From the NCBI RefSeq assembly GCF_009846885.1, contig NZ_WUWM01000045.1, positions 1 to 43,075 on the forward strand: DNA of 43,075 nucleotides, given 5' to 3'. The translations under genes were made by a program, and so were the position numbers. The stretch comes from Paenibacillus puerhi. GTDB taxonomy: Bacteria > Bacillota > Bacilli > Paenibacillales > NBRC-103111. Positions 32,421-40,848 of this stretch are shown piece by piece. Within the stretch, counting starts at the first letter, position 1. Every line of letters starts with the position of its first letter. The notes below the pieces were generated by a model. It saw nothing but the letters and a program-made list of their open reading frames with translations, ran no database searches and was not told where the DNA came from.

Positions 32421-33968
32421 ATGACGACTAGACCGAAGCCGGTAGCGATCATTATTTTGGACGGATTCGGCCTGCGCGGCGACGTGCAGGGCAATGCTGT
32501 AGCACAGGCGAAGAAGCCGAACTATGACCGGTATTGGAGCCAGTTTCCTCACACGACGCTGACGGCGTGCGGGGAAGCGGTCGGTCTTCCGGAGGGCCAG
32601 ATGGGCAACTCGGAAGTCGGTCACCTGAACATCGGGGCAGGACGGATCGTATACCAGGATTTGACCCGGATCTCCAAGTCGATTCGCGACGGCGAATTTT
32701 TCGATAACGAGACGATTTTGGGCGCGATCCGGCATGCGAAGCAGAATGGCAAGAAGCTGCATCTGTACGGTCTGCTGTCGGACGGCGGCGTCCACAGCCA
32801 TATCGCCCATCTGTTTGCATTGCTTGAGGTATGCAAGAAAGAACAATTCGAAGACGTCTACATCCATGCTTTCTTGGATGGCCGGGACGTAGCGCCGGAC
32901 AGCGCTTCGAAGTACATGGAGCAGCTGCTCGCCAAGATAGCCGAGCTGGGCGTCGGGCGTATCGCCACCGTGCAGGGCCGTTACTATGCGATGGACCGCG
33001 ACAAGCGCTGGGAGCGGACGGAGAAGTCTTACCGGGCTATGGTGTACGGTGATGGACCGACCTTCGAAGACCCAATGAACGCCATTACGGAATCGTATAC
33101 GCGCTCAGTCTTCGACGAGTTCGTCATGCCGACGGTTATCGTGAAGAAGGATGGGACGCCGGTAGGGCTTGTGGAATCCGGAGACTCCGTCGTGTTTTTC
33201 AACTTCCGGCCGGACCGTGCGATTCAGCTGTCCCAAGTGTTCACAAACAGCGATTTCCGCGGCTTCGATCGGGGCGACAAGGCTCCGTCCGATCTGTATT
33301 ATGTCTGCTTGACGCTGTTTAGCGAGACTATCGGCGGTTATGTCGCCTACAAGCCGAAAAACCTCGATAATACGCTCGGAGAGGTGCTGGTTCAGAACAA
33401 CCTGAAGCAGCTTCGCATTGCCGAGACGGAGAAGTATCCGCACGTGACCTTCTTCTTCAGCGGCGGACGCGATGTCGAGCTCCCTGGAGAGACCCGCATT
33501 CTGATCAAGTCGCCGGCCGTAGCTACTTACGACCTGAAGCCTGAGATGAGCGCGTATGAAGTGGCGGCAGCTGCCGTTGCCGAGATCGAAGCGGAGCGTC
33601 AGGACGTCATCATCCTAAACTTCGCCAATCCCGATATGGTAGGCCACTCCGGCCTGCTGCAGCCGACGATCGAAGCGATCGAAGCGACGGATACTTGCCT
33701 CGGTCAAGTGGTCGATGCGATTCTCGCCAAGGGCGGCGTTGCGCTGATCACGGCGGATCACGGGAATGCGGACGTCGTAACGAATCCGGACGGATCGCGG
33801 AACACGGCGCATACGACGAATCCTGTGCCTTTCATTATGACTGACACTCGTGTTACACTAAGAGACGATGGCATTTTGGCAGATATTGCCCCCACGGCTC
33901 TGGCTATTCTGGGTGTGGCGAAGCCTGAGGAAATGACCGGAACGGCTTTGTTTGCCCCGCGTATCTAA
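32421..33968 (+). CDS. gpmI: 2,3-bisphosphoglycerate-independent phosphoglycerate mutase
   Basis: A 515-aa metalloenzyme of the alkaline phosphatase superfamily interconverting 3- and 2-phosphoglycerate. Metal ligand Asp14 (LDGFG), nucleophile Ser64 in MGNSEVGHLNIGAGR, later metal motifs ADHGNAD and NTAHTTNPVPF. Translationally coupled to tpiA; the ribosome-binding site GAAGGGG lies in the tpiA end. Confidence 0.97.
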   Translation: MTTRPKPVAIIILDGFGLRGDVQGNAVAQAKKPNYDRYWSQFPHTTLTACGEAVGLPEGQMGNSEVGHLNIGAGRIVYQDLTRISKSIRDGEFFDNETILGAIRHAKQNGKKLHLYGLLSDGGVHSHIAHLFALLEVCKKEQFEDVYIHAFLDGRDVAPDSASKYMEQLLAKIAELGVGRIATVQGRYYAMDRDKRWERTEKSYRAMVYGDGPTFEDPMNAITESYTRSVFDEFVMPTVIVKKDGTPVGLVESGDSVVFFNFRPDRAIQLSQVFTNSDFRGFDRGDKAPSDLYYVCLTLFSETIGGYVAYKPKNLDNTLGEVLVQNNLKQLRIAETEKYPHVTFFFSGGRDVELPGETRILIKSPAVATYDLKPEMSAYEVAAAAVAEIEAERQDVIILNFANPDMVGHSGLLQPTIEAIEATDTCLGQVVDAILAKGGVALITADHGNADVVTNPDGSRNTAHTTNPVPFIMTDTRVTLRDDGILADIAPTALAILGVAKPEEMTGTALFAPRI

Positions 33969-34046
33969 AGCCTGTCAGGCTGCGGCCAGAGGCTGATTCG
34001 TTTTAGACATTTTAGATTAAACCATGAATAGGAGTGTTTTCGAACC

Positions 34047-35339
34047 ATGACGATCATCTCTAATGTATACGCTCGTGAAGTGCTTGACTCCCGCGGTAAC
34101 CCGACGGTAGAAGTAGACGTTCATCTGGAATCCGGCGCCCGCGGCCGCGCTATCGTGCCATCCGGCGCATCGACCGGCGCTTACGAGGCTGTTGAGCTTC
34201 GCGACGGCGACAAGTCCCGTTACCTGGGCAAAGGCGTTCTGAAGGCTGTAGAAAACGTGAACGATATCATCGCTCCCGAAGTGATCGGCATGAACGCTCT
34301 GGATCAAGCGGGCATCGACCAACGTATGATTCAACTGGACGGTACGGCTAACAAAGGCAAGCTCGGCGCTAACGCGATCCTCGCGGTATCCATGGCTGTT
34401 GCCCGCGCAGCGGCTGAAGCTCTGGACATCCCGCTGTACGTATACCTCGGCGGATTCAACGCCAAGACGCTTCCGGTTCCGATGATGAACATCATCAACG
34501 GCGGCGCGCATGCGGACAACAACGTAGACGTGCAAGAGTTCATGGTTCTGCCAGTAGGCGCTCCTACGTTCAAGGAAGCGCTCCGTACGGGCACTGAAAT
34601 CTTCCACAGCCTGAAGTCGGTTCTGAAGAGCAAGGGCCTGAACACCGCTGTCGGCGACGAAGGCGGCTTCGCTCCGAACCTGGGCTCCAACGAAGAAGCG
34701 ATCCAAACGATCATCGAAGCTATCGAAGCTGCAGGCTACAAGCCGGGCGTTGATGTGTTCCTGGGTATGGACGTAGCTTCCACCGAGTTCTTCAAGGACG
34801 GCAAGTACCACCTCGAGGGCGAAGGCAAATCCTTCACGTCCGCAGAGTGGGTTGACTTCCTGGCTGCTTGGGTAGACAAGTATCCGATCATCACGATCGA
34901 AGACGGCTGCTCCGAAGACGACTGGGATGGCTGGAAGCTGCTGACCGAGAAGCTCGGCTCCAAGGTACAGCTCGTCGGCGACGACTTGTTCGTAACGAAC
35001 ACCGAGCGTCTGTCCCAAGGTATCGACCAAGATATCGCGAACTCCATTCTGATCAAGGTTAACCAAATCGGTTCCCTGACGGAAACGTTCGATGCTATCG
35101 AAATGGCTAAGCGTGCCGGCTACACGGCTGTTATCTCCCACCGCTCCGGTGAGAGCGAAGACAGCACGATTGCCGATATCGCCGCAGCTACGAATGCCGG
35201 TCAAATCAAGACGGGTGCTCCTTCCCGTACGGACCGCGTAGCGAAATACAACCAATTGCTCCGTATCGAGGATCAATTGGGCGAAGTCGCTCAATACGCC
35301 GGCAAATCGGCGTTCTATAACCTCAAGAACTTCAAGTAA
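34047..35339 (+). CDS. eno: Enolase
   Basis: A 430-aa enzyme dehydrating 2-phosphoglycerate to phosphoenolpyruvate. N-terminal ARGRAIVPSGASTG, catalytic acid region GDEGGFAPN, magnesium ligands within IEDG and GDDLF, and the enolase signature LIKVNQIGSLTET with the catalytic Lys. ATG with ATAGGAG upstream. Strong codon bias. Last gene of the glycolytic operon; a terminator follows. Confidence 0.98.
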   Translation: MTIISNVYAREVLDSRGNPTVEVDVHLESGARGRAIVPSGASTGAYEAVELRDGDKSRYLGKGVLKAVENVNDIIAPEVIGMNALDQAGIDQRMIQLDGTANKGKLGANAILAVSMAVARAAAEALDIPLYVYLGGFNAKTLPVPMMNIINGGAHADNNVDVQEFMVLPVGAPTFKEALRTGTEIFHSLKSVLKSKGLNTAVGDEGGFAPNLGSNEEAIQTIIEAIEAAGYKPGVDVFLGMDVASTEFFKDGKYHLEGEGKSFTSAEWVDFLAAWVDKYPIITIEDGCSEDDWDGWKLLTEKLGSKVQLVGDDLFVTNTERLSQGIDQDIANSILIKVNQIGSLTETFDAIEMAKRAGYTAVISHRSGESEDSTIADIAAATNAGQIKTGAPSRTDRVAKYNQLLRIEDQLGEVAQYAGKSAFYNLKNFK

Positions 35340-35346
35340 TGCTTAT

Positions 35347-35376
35347 GCCCGCTGATCGTTAATCAGCGGGCGTTTT
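35347..35376 (+). terminator. Terminator of the glycolytic operon
   Basis: 10-bp stem GCCCGCTGAT / ATCAGCGGGC with a 5-nt loop, then GTTTT. Confidence 0.88.
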
Positions 35377-35390
35377 ATACAAAATCTACG

Positions 35391-35603
35391 GTCAGGTGAA
35401 ACGAGTAGGCCGGAGCTTGCGTTTCCGTGAGAGGGAAGAGGTTGGTGTTCAGCCGCAGAGTTTACGCGCCGCCTTTAAAATCGGATGACATCCACTGCTT
35501 ATTCCAATCCAGTCATCCGATTTTAACAGCGGCCGGAGGCGAACACGCAACCTCGCAGCGAATGACACGGGGACGATGGCTTTGCCCTAGCGTTTCACCT
35601 GAC
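35391..35603. repeat. 213-bp imperfect palindrome (MITE-like or large hairpin)
   Basis: Outer 13-bp arms GTCAGGTGAAACG (35391-35403) and CGTTTCACCTGAC (35591-35603) are perfect inverted copies. Inner 13-bp arms AAAATCGGATGAC (35477-35489) and GTCATCCGATTTT (35512-35524) also pair perfectly around a 22-nt loop. Between them GAGGTTG-GTGTTC and its inverted counterpart, and GCCGC/GCGGC, continue the match. The element fills most of the eno-M50 gap and ends 8 bp before the next ribosome-binding site. No ORF of substance lies in it. It could be a non-autonomous transposable element or a structured RNA. Confidence 0.7.
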
Positions 35604-35622
35604 TACCCCCGGAGGGAATCAT

Positions 35623-36348
35623 ATGGGTAAATTGATAAAGACCGTGCTATTTCTACTTGTATCGGCTTTTCTTACACATCTGGTTCCCTTCAGCGATTAT
35701 TTCCGCAGCCTGGATACGATGATTCATGAATTCGGTCACGCGCTCGTGACGCTGCTGCTGTCGGGCAAGGTGATGTATATTGAGCTTTATGCCAACCATA
35801 GCGGCGTTACTTACTCGCAGGTGTCGAGTCGTTGGAGTCTTATTCCGATCTCGCTTGCCGGATATGTGATCGCCTCCCTGTTCGCCTTGCTGCTGTTTCG
35901 GCTTCGGGCGGTCGATAAGGAGCGCTTGGGACTGCAGCTCATGACGGTAGTTGCGGTATTGTCTCTGGTGCTGTTCGTCCGCAATCAGGCGGGGATTATA
36001 TGGCTGCTGGGCTTCATTACGCTGACGATTCTGATGCTTGCGCTAGCTCCGCGCTGGCTGCGAGATCTCTATTACCTGCTGCTGGCTTTCTTGACGCTGG
36101 AGGAATCCGTATTCGGGCCATTTTCCCTTATGCTGTATGCTTGGAGGGATGCGTCCAAGGCGGGCGATGCGACCAACCTGGCTTTGGTGACGCCGATTCC
36201 GGCCATAGGCTGGGCCTTGCTGTTTACGCTCATCTCGCTTTGGTGCGCGGCGCGGGCTCTGCAGTATTTTATGCAGGGACGGAGATCGAGCAGAGAGCGG
36301 ACGCAGAGGGCCGAGCCACGGTTCGATCGGCCCGAATCGGGAGTCTGA
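35623..36348 (+). CDS. M50-family membrane metalloprotease-like protein
   Basis: A 241-aa polytopic membrane protein with the zinc motif HEFGH at 35-39, preceded by a hydrophobic N-terminal helix and followed by about four or five membrane segments (for example residues 64-84, 103-117, 122-142, 190-215). It resembles the M50B-like family, which cleaves substrates within membranes, though a second zinc-ligand motif is not obvious. The C-terminus is basic and hydrophilic. ATG at 35623 with GGAGGG 7 nt upstream. It is followed by a terminator; substrate unknown. Confidence 0.75.
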   Translation: MGKLIKTVLFLLVSAFLTHLVPFSDYFRSLDTMIHEFGHALVTLLLSGKVMYIELYANHSGVTYSQVSSRWSLIPISLAGYVIASLFALLLFRLRAVDKERLGLQLMTVVAVLSLVLFVRNQAGIIWLLGFITLTILMLALAPRWLRDLYYLLLAFLTLEESVFGPFSLMLYAWRDASKAGDATNLALVTPIPAIGWALLFTLISLWCAARALQYFMQGRRSSRERTQRAEPRFDRPESGV

Positions 36349-36410
36349 TCAAGAAGCGTTAAGGACGGATCGGGCCTGTGCAGACAGGCGATTTGGCTTA
36401 TTAGTAGAAG

Positions 36411-36453
36411 GCGCGCTGACTATCCAAACAGGATTTGTCAGCGCGCTTTTTTT
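36411..36453 (+). terminator. Terminator of the M50 gene
   Basis: 10-bp stem GCGCGCTGAC / GTCAGCGCGC with a 16-nt loop, then seven T. Its 3' arm overlaps the -35 of the secG promoter. Confidence 0.9.
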
Positions 36454-36463
36454 ATGCTATACT
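36435..36463 (+). promoter_or_regulatory. Promoter of secG
   Basis: TTGTCA, 17-bp spacer, TATACT with an extended TG (36455-36456). The -35 overlaps the 3' arm of the upstream terminator. Confidence 0.8.
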
Positions 36464-36521
36464 ATGCATGCTGTCTATTTTCGGACAAGTTCGTGGATCG
36501 CTGCTCGTAGGAGGTGTGAAG

Positions 36522-36761
36522 ATGGAAATTGCACTGAAAATTGTTTTAGTGATTGCGTCTATTGGATTGATCTTGGCGGTATTGCTGCAACCGGGCAAGA
36601 GCGCTGGATTATCCGGTGCCATCTCCGGGGGTGCGGAGCACTTGTTCGGTAAGCAGAAGGCGCGCGGGATGGAATTGTTCCTCCAGCGTTTGACGATGGT
36701 ACTCGCTGTTATTTTCTTTGTAGTGACGATTATTGTGGCTTACTTCGTCAGATCTGTCTAA
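36522..36761 (+). CDS. secG: Preprotein translocase subunit SecG
   Basis: A 79-aa protein with two transmembrane helices (about 3-22 and 55-76) separated by the conserved cytoplasmic loop LLQPGKSAGLSGAISGGAE. It is part of the SecYEG channel. ATG at 36522 with TAGGAGGTG upstream. Gene order secG-rnr-smpB-ssrA resembles B. subtilis, where the esterase gene est sits between secG and rnr; est is absent here. Confidence 0.95.
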   Translation: MEIALKIVLVIASIGLILAVLLQPGKSAGLSGAISGGAEHLFGKQKARGMELFLQRLTMVLAVIFFVVTIIVAYFVRSV

Positions 36762-36772
36762 ACATAAACGCG

Positions 36773-36807
36773 GCAGCAGGGGTCCTATTCCTCCTGCTGC
36801 TTTTTTT
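36773..36807 (+). terminator. Terminator of secG
   Basis: GCAGCAGG / CCTGCTGC stem with a 12-nt loop, then seven T. Confidence 0.88.
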
Positions 36808-37052
36808 ATCCATTCGTAGGGGTATTTGAGAGAACGAACCGGAATGAAGTTTTACATATTCACTACGGCTGGCAGGGCGATGGATCGTGTGAAACGTGCA
36901 GGACCACAGACATGATGCTTGACGATGGGCTTGGAAGGGTATTTATGAAGAGAATGCGGCTTTTTTGGGCAAGCTTGACTTATACGGGACAGGGGAACAG
37001 GCGAGGACTGAAGCCGCCCGCATAATATAGAAAGACAAGGGGTGACTCGCGC
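36808..37052. other. Gap between secG and rnr
   Basis: 245 bp with no convincing gene. A 26-codon ORF (ATG 36945, after GGAAGGG) is possible but unsupported. GCGGCTT (36956-36962) can pair with AAGCCGC (37011-37017). No clear sigma-A promoter for rnr was found. Confidence 0.4.
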
Positions 37053-39650
37053 ATGGTGACAAAAGAAATTTTACTTGATTTTATGAAGGAAACGGCTTAT
37101 AAGCCTATGACGTATCAAGAGCTGGAGCAGCAGTTCGAATTGGAGGATGCGGCATCCTTTAAGGCGTTTTTGAAGCTGCTGAACGACTTGGAGAATGAAG
37201 GTCTTGTGCTGCGCACGCGCAACGACCGATACGGGATTCCCGAGCGAATGAACCTGCTGCGGGGCAAGCTGCAGGCGCATGCCAAGGGCTTCGGGTTTCT
37301 TATTCCGGAGGATCGGGAGCTGCCCGACGTATATATCCATGCCAATGACATGGGTACCGCGATGAACGGAGATATCGTGCTTGTGCGCGTGAATTCGAAG
37401 GGAACCTCCGGAGGGAGAATGGAAGGCGAGGTCGTCCGTGTCGTCAGCCGCGGCAATACGCGGATTGTCGGACTGTTCCAATCCCAGGAGGAGTTTGCCT
37501 TCGTGGTGCCGGATGACAAGCGCGTCGTACGGGATATTTTCATCCCGAAGGAAGCGTTCCATGGCGCTATGGACGGCCACAAGGTCGTCGTCAACATCGT
37601 CACGTATCCGGAGGGCCGCGCCGCAGCCCAGGGCGAGGTTATCGAGATTCTCGGTCATCGCAATGATCCGGGTGTTGATATCCTCTCAATCATCCGAAAG
37701 CACGGGTTGCCCGAGATGTTCCCGGACGATGTCATGGAGGAAGCCGGCGAAGCGCCGGAATCCATCCTGGAGGAAGAAATCCGCAGCCAGGGACGCCGGG
37801 ATCTGCGTGACAAGCGCATCATCACGATCGATGGCGAGGATGCCAAGGACCTGGATGATGCCGTCAATGTCGAGCGGCTGGACAACGGAAATTATGTACT
37901 TGGCGTGCATATCGCAGACGTCAGCTACTATGTGCGCGAGGGCTCGGCGCTTGACCAGGAAGCGTATAACCGCGGCTGCAGCGTCTACCTCGTGGACCGG
38001 GTGATTCCTATGCTGCCGCACCGGCTGTCGAACGGGATTTGTTCCTTGAACCCTCAGGTGGACCGGTTGACGATGTCTTGCGAGATGGAGTTCGACCAGA
38101 ACGCGAATGTGGTCCGCCATGATATTTTCACCAGTGTGATCCGGACGAGCGAACGGATGACGTACAAAAATGTCCGGACCCTGCTGACAGAGGAGACTCC
38201 GGAGCCTGAGCTGCTCGACAAGTACAGCTATCTGATGGGCGACCTCCGATTAATGGAAGAACTGGCGACTAAGCTGCGGGGCAGACGTATGAAGCGCGGC
38301 GCCATCGACTTTGACTTCCAGGAATCCAAGATCCTCGTGGACGCGGACGGCAAGCCGACCGACATCATCAAGCGTGACCGGACGATAGCGGAGATGATCA
38401 TCGAGGAGTTCATGCTGGCGGCCAACGAGACGGTGGCGGAGCATTTTTACTGGCTGAAGGTGCCGTTTCTGTATCGGATTCACGAAGACCCGGATGGCGA
38501 GAAGCTGCAGCATTTTATGGAGTTCATCACGAATTTCGGCTATGTGGTGCGCGGGAAAGGCAATACCATACATCCGCGCGCGCTCCAGACGCTGCTGGAA
38601 GAGATTAAGGGTACGAAGGAAGAGACGGTTATCAGCACGGTCATGCTGCGCTCCATGAAGCAGGCGCGCTACGACGCGAACAGCATGGGCCATTACGGGC
38701 TGGCTGCGGAATATTATTCGCACTTTACGTCGCCGATCCGCCGTTACCCCGACCTGATCATACACCGGGTAATTCGTGAGGTATTGGAAAACGGCGGCAA
38801 TTTGACCGATCAGCGCCACGAGTACTTGGCCTCCCGGATGGAGGACATCGCCCGGCAGTCGTCTGAGCGGGAGCGTGTAGCGGTCGATGCCGAACGCGAA
38901 ACGGAGGCGCTGAAGAAAGCGGAGTTCATGCTGGATAAGGTCGGCGAGGAGTTCGACGGTATCATCAGCAGCGTGACGAGCTTCGGGATGTTTATCGAGC
39001 TGGATAATACGGTCGAAGGGCTGATCCGCTTGTCGGATATGTCCGATGACTATTACCATTATCATGAGGCTCAGCATGCCCTCATCGGGGAACGGACGTC
39101 GAAGATTTACCGGCTCGGCGATGAAGTCAAAGTACGCGTATCCCGCGTAAATATGGAGGAGAAGACCGTCGACTTCGCGATGGTCGATATGAAGCCGAGG
39201 CAGCAGAAGGTCAGCCTCGTGGATGCTCTGAATGCCGTGCGCCGGGATAAGCGCAAGGGCGGGGCCCGCGGCAGCGGCGGCTTCGGCGGTAGCCGCAGCG
39301 CGTCGGCTGGGCGAGGCGGCCGGAACGCGGGGCGTCCGGGCCGGGCTGAGCGCAGCGGCAGCGGCGAGCGTGCGGGGGCCGAGCGCGGTGGAGATGCCGC
39401 GGCGGGCTTCGGCCGCGGAGGCGACGGCGCAGCCGCGGGAGCGGGCACCGGCGCAGGCGCGGGCAAGCGCAGCGGCGGCGGCCGTGGCAAAGGCGCAGCG
39501 GCGGCGAAGACCCGCGCGCTGGAGGCCGTGGGCCGGGGCGCCGGCAGCGAAGCCGGAGGCAAGCGCGGCAGCCGCTCGTCGGGGGCAGGCGGCGGCGCGC
39601 CGGGCATCGGCTTGGCGAAGAAGAAGCGCAAGAAAACCGTCAAGCGGTGA
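37053..39650 (+). CDS. rnr: Ribonuclease R with long Gly/Arg/Ala-rich tail
   Basis: An 865-aa 3'-to-5' exoribonuclease. Winged-helix N-terminus (1-65), cold-shock domains (about 70-220), RNB catalytic domain (about 255-590; acidic cluster in DGEDAKDLDDAV), S1 domain (about 635-715, beginning GEEFDGIISSVTSFGMFIEL). From about residue 733 a tail of some 130 residues consists almost only of Gly, Arg, Ala and Ser and ends KKKRKKTVKR. B. subtilis RNase R is about 780 aa, so the tail is extra length. ATG with AAGGGGTG upstream. RNase R works with tmRNA/SmpB, encoded next. Confidence 0.96.
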   Translation: MVTKEILLDFMKETAYKPMTYQELEQQFELEDAASFKAFLKLLNDLENEGLVLRTRNDRYGIPERMNLLRGKLQAHAKGFGFLIPEDRELPDVYIHANDMGTAMNGDIVLVRVNSKGTSGGRMEGEVVRVVSRGNTRIVGLFQSQEEFAFVVPDDKRVVRDIFIPKEAFHGAMDGHKVVVNIVTYPEGRAAAQGEVIEILGHRNDPGVDILSIIRKHGLPEMFPDDVMEEAGEAPESILEEEIRSQGRRDLRDKRIITIDGEDAKDLDDAVNVERLDNGNYVLGVHIADVSYYVREGSALDQEAYNRGCSVYLVDRVIPMLPHRLSNGICSLNPQVDRLTMSCEMEFDQNANVVRHDIFTSVIRTSERMTYKNVRTLLTEETPEPELLDKYSYLMGDLRLMEELATKLRGRRMKRGAIDFDFQESKILVDADGKPTDIIKRDRTIAEMIIEEFMLAANETVAEHFYWLKVPFLYRIHEDPDGEKLQHFMEFITNFGYVVRGKGNTIHPRALQTLLEEIKGTKEETVISTVMLRSMKQARYDANSMGHYGLAAEYYSHFTSPIRRYPDLIIHRVIREVLENGGNLTDQRHEYLASRMEDIARQSSERERVAVDAERETEALKKAEFMLDKVGEEFDGIISSVTSFGMFIELDNTVEGLIRLSDMSDDYYHYHEAQHALIGERTSKIYRLGDEVKVRVSRVNMEEKTVDFAMVDMKPRQQKVSLVDALNAVRRDKRKGGARGSGGFGGSRSASAGRGGRNAGRPGRAERSGSGERAGAERGGDAAAGFGRGGDGAAAGAGTGAGAGKRSGGGRGKGAAAAKTRALEAVGRGAGSEAGGKRGSRSSGAGGGAPGIGLAKKKRKKTVKR

Positions 39651-39653
39651 GGC

Positions 39654-39683
39654 TTGATTTCGGGGGATGGAGTTTGGTACAAT
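39654..39683 (+). promoter_or_regulatory. Promoter of smpB
   Basis: TTGATT, 18-bp spacer, TACAAT, beginning 4 bp after the rnr stop. The -10 lies in the loop of the dyad GGGATGGAGTT (39664-39674) / AACTCCATCCC (39685-39695). Confidence 0.55.
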
Positions 39684-39695
39684 GAACTCCATCCC
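39664..39695. promoter_or_regulatory. Dyad centred on the smpB -10 box
   Basis: Perfect 11-bp inverted repeat GGGATGGAGTT / AACTCCATCCC with a 10-nt centre containing TACAAT. Without a following T-run it is not a terminator; an operator is possible. Confidence 0.45.
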
Positions 39696-39735
39696 TATGT
39701 TTGACAATCGTCTGAGGGAAAGGAGCAAGGTGCCC

Positions 39736-40215
39736 ATGAGCAAGAAGAATGACGGTAAGCTGCTGGCGCAGAACAAGAAAGCGTCGCACGATTATTTTAT
39801 CGAAGACACCTATGAATGCGGGCTGGTGCTGACCGGTACGGAGATCAAGTCGCTGCGTCTGGGAAGATCGAACATTGGCGATGCCTTCGCCACCATCCGC
39901 AATGGTGAAGCCTTCATACATAACATGCATATCAGTCCCTTCGAGCAGGGTAACCGCCACAACCCCAGCGATCCGACCCGGGCCCGCAAGCTGCTGCTTA
40001 AGAAGCAGGAGATCAGCAAGCTGATCGGGCATGTCAAGCGTGAAGGCTATACGCTTGTTCCGCTTAAGGTCTATATCCGTAATGGGTACGCCAAGCTGCT
40101 GATCGGTCTTGGCCGAGGCAAGAAGCAGTACGACAAGCGCGAGAGCGATGCGAAGCGCGATGCTCAGCGGGATATACAGCGAGCTCTTCGCGAGCGGCAG
40201 AAGGTAGCCCGTTAA
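39736..40215 (+). CDS. smpB: SsrA-binding protein
   Basis: A 159-aa RNA-binding protein that delivers tmRNA to stalled ribosomes. OB-fold core (LTGTEIKSLRLGRSNIGDAF, IHNMHISPFEQGN) and the basic C-terminal tail (GKKQYDKRESDAKRDAQRDI) that enters the mRNA channel. ATG at 39736 with AAAGGAG upstream; an upstream in-frame ATG at 39667 would sit within the promoter. Its RNA partner ssrA lies 245 bp downstream. Confidence 0.97.
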   Translation: MSKKNDGKLLAQNKKASHDYFIEDTYECGLVLTGTEIKSLRLGRSNIGDAFATIRNGEAFIHNMHISPFEQGNRHNPSDPTRARKLLLKKQEISKLIGHVKREGYTLVPLKVYIRNGYAKLLIGLGRGKKQYDKRESDAKRDAQRDIQRALRERQKVAR

Positions 40216-40251
40216 TCGCGGCTGTCATCCGAATTTTGGCGTCGCTTCCAA

Positions 40252-40315
40252 GAAGTCAGCCTGCAAATCTTGCGGACTTGTGGTATACTAAAAAAGCGCC
40301 GAAGGAAGTCAGCCT
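40252..40315 (+). repeat. Short direct repeat upstream of ssrA
   Basis: GAAGTCAGCCT occurs at 40252-40262 and 40305-40315, flanking the ssrA promoter. CAGTCAGC at 40321 is a partial third copy. Meaning unknown. Confidence 0.45.
40281..40289 (+). promoter_or_regulatory. Extended -10 promoter for ssrA
   Basis: TGGTATACT, with no strong -35. It would give a precursor leader of about 165 nt, including GGACCC/GGGTCC (40435-40452), removed during tmRNA 5' maturation. Confidence 0.5.
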
Positions 40316-40460
40316 AGGCGCCAGTCAGCATCAAGAGTTTAGTAGCCAAGTCTTAGCCAGGATTACGGATCTGCGCGCCAAAGCAGATCGGCTGGTAAGT
40401 TTTTCATCATAACCTTTTATTACTTGATTGTTTAGGACCCTCTACGGGGTCCACCTATGC

Positions 40461-40821
40461 GGGGACGTTCTTGGATTCGACGGGGATAGTTCGAGCATGG
40501 GTTGCGGGTAGTGGGGAGCGTCCGCTTCATCAACGCTAACGCCAATTAACTGGCAAACAACAACAACAACTCGCTTTCGCAGCTTAATAACCTGTGATGC
40601 GGCTTCTACCCTGCATCGCCCATGTGCCGGGATAGGGGCTCAACCTTAGTGGGATACGCTGTCTCATCTCCGCCTGCGGTGAGCTGAAGAAGACAATCAG
40701 GCTGACCTTGGACGAAGCCGGTTACGGGGCGTCGACCTGGGTGACATCAAAACTGTGACTACACCCGTAGATGCCTGTGTGGCGTTATCTTCGGACAGGG
40801 GTTCGACTCCCCTCGTCTCCA
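40461..40821 (+). ncRNA. ssrA: tmRNA (ssrA)
   Basis: The 5' end GGGGACG pairs with CGTCTCC at 40814-40820 to form the tRNA-like acceptor; the T-arm GTTCGACTC is at 40801-40809. The 5' segment continues TTCTTGGATTCGACGGG, a tmRNA hallmark. The tag frame is read from GGC at 40552 and encodes G-K-Q-Q-Q-Q-L-A-F-A-A followed by TAATAA (40585-40590). CCA is not encoded (A then TTT). The resume codon is inferred from frame and tag similarity. It rescues stalled ribosomes with SmpB. Confidence 0.95.
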
Positions 40822-40848
40822 TTTAAGTACGGAAAAAGTAAGAGGAAG

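Noticed and set aside
35427..35630. 67-aa ORF inside the palindrome
   Set aside because: No ribosome-binding site, and it overlaps the inverted repeats; the composition follows the repeat, not a protein.
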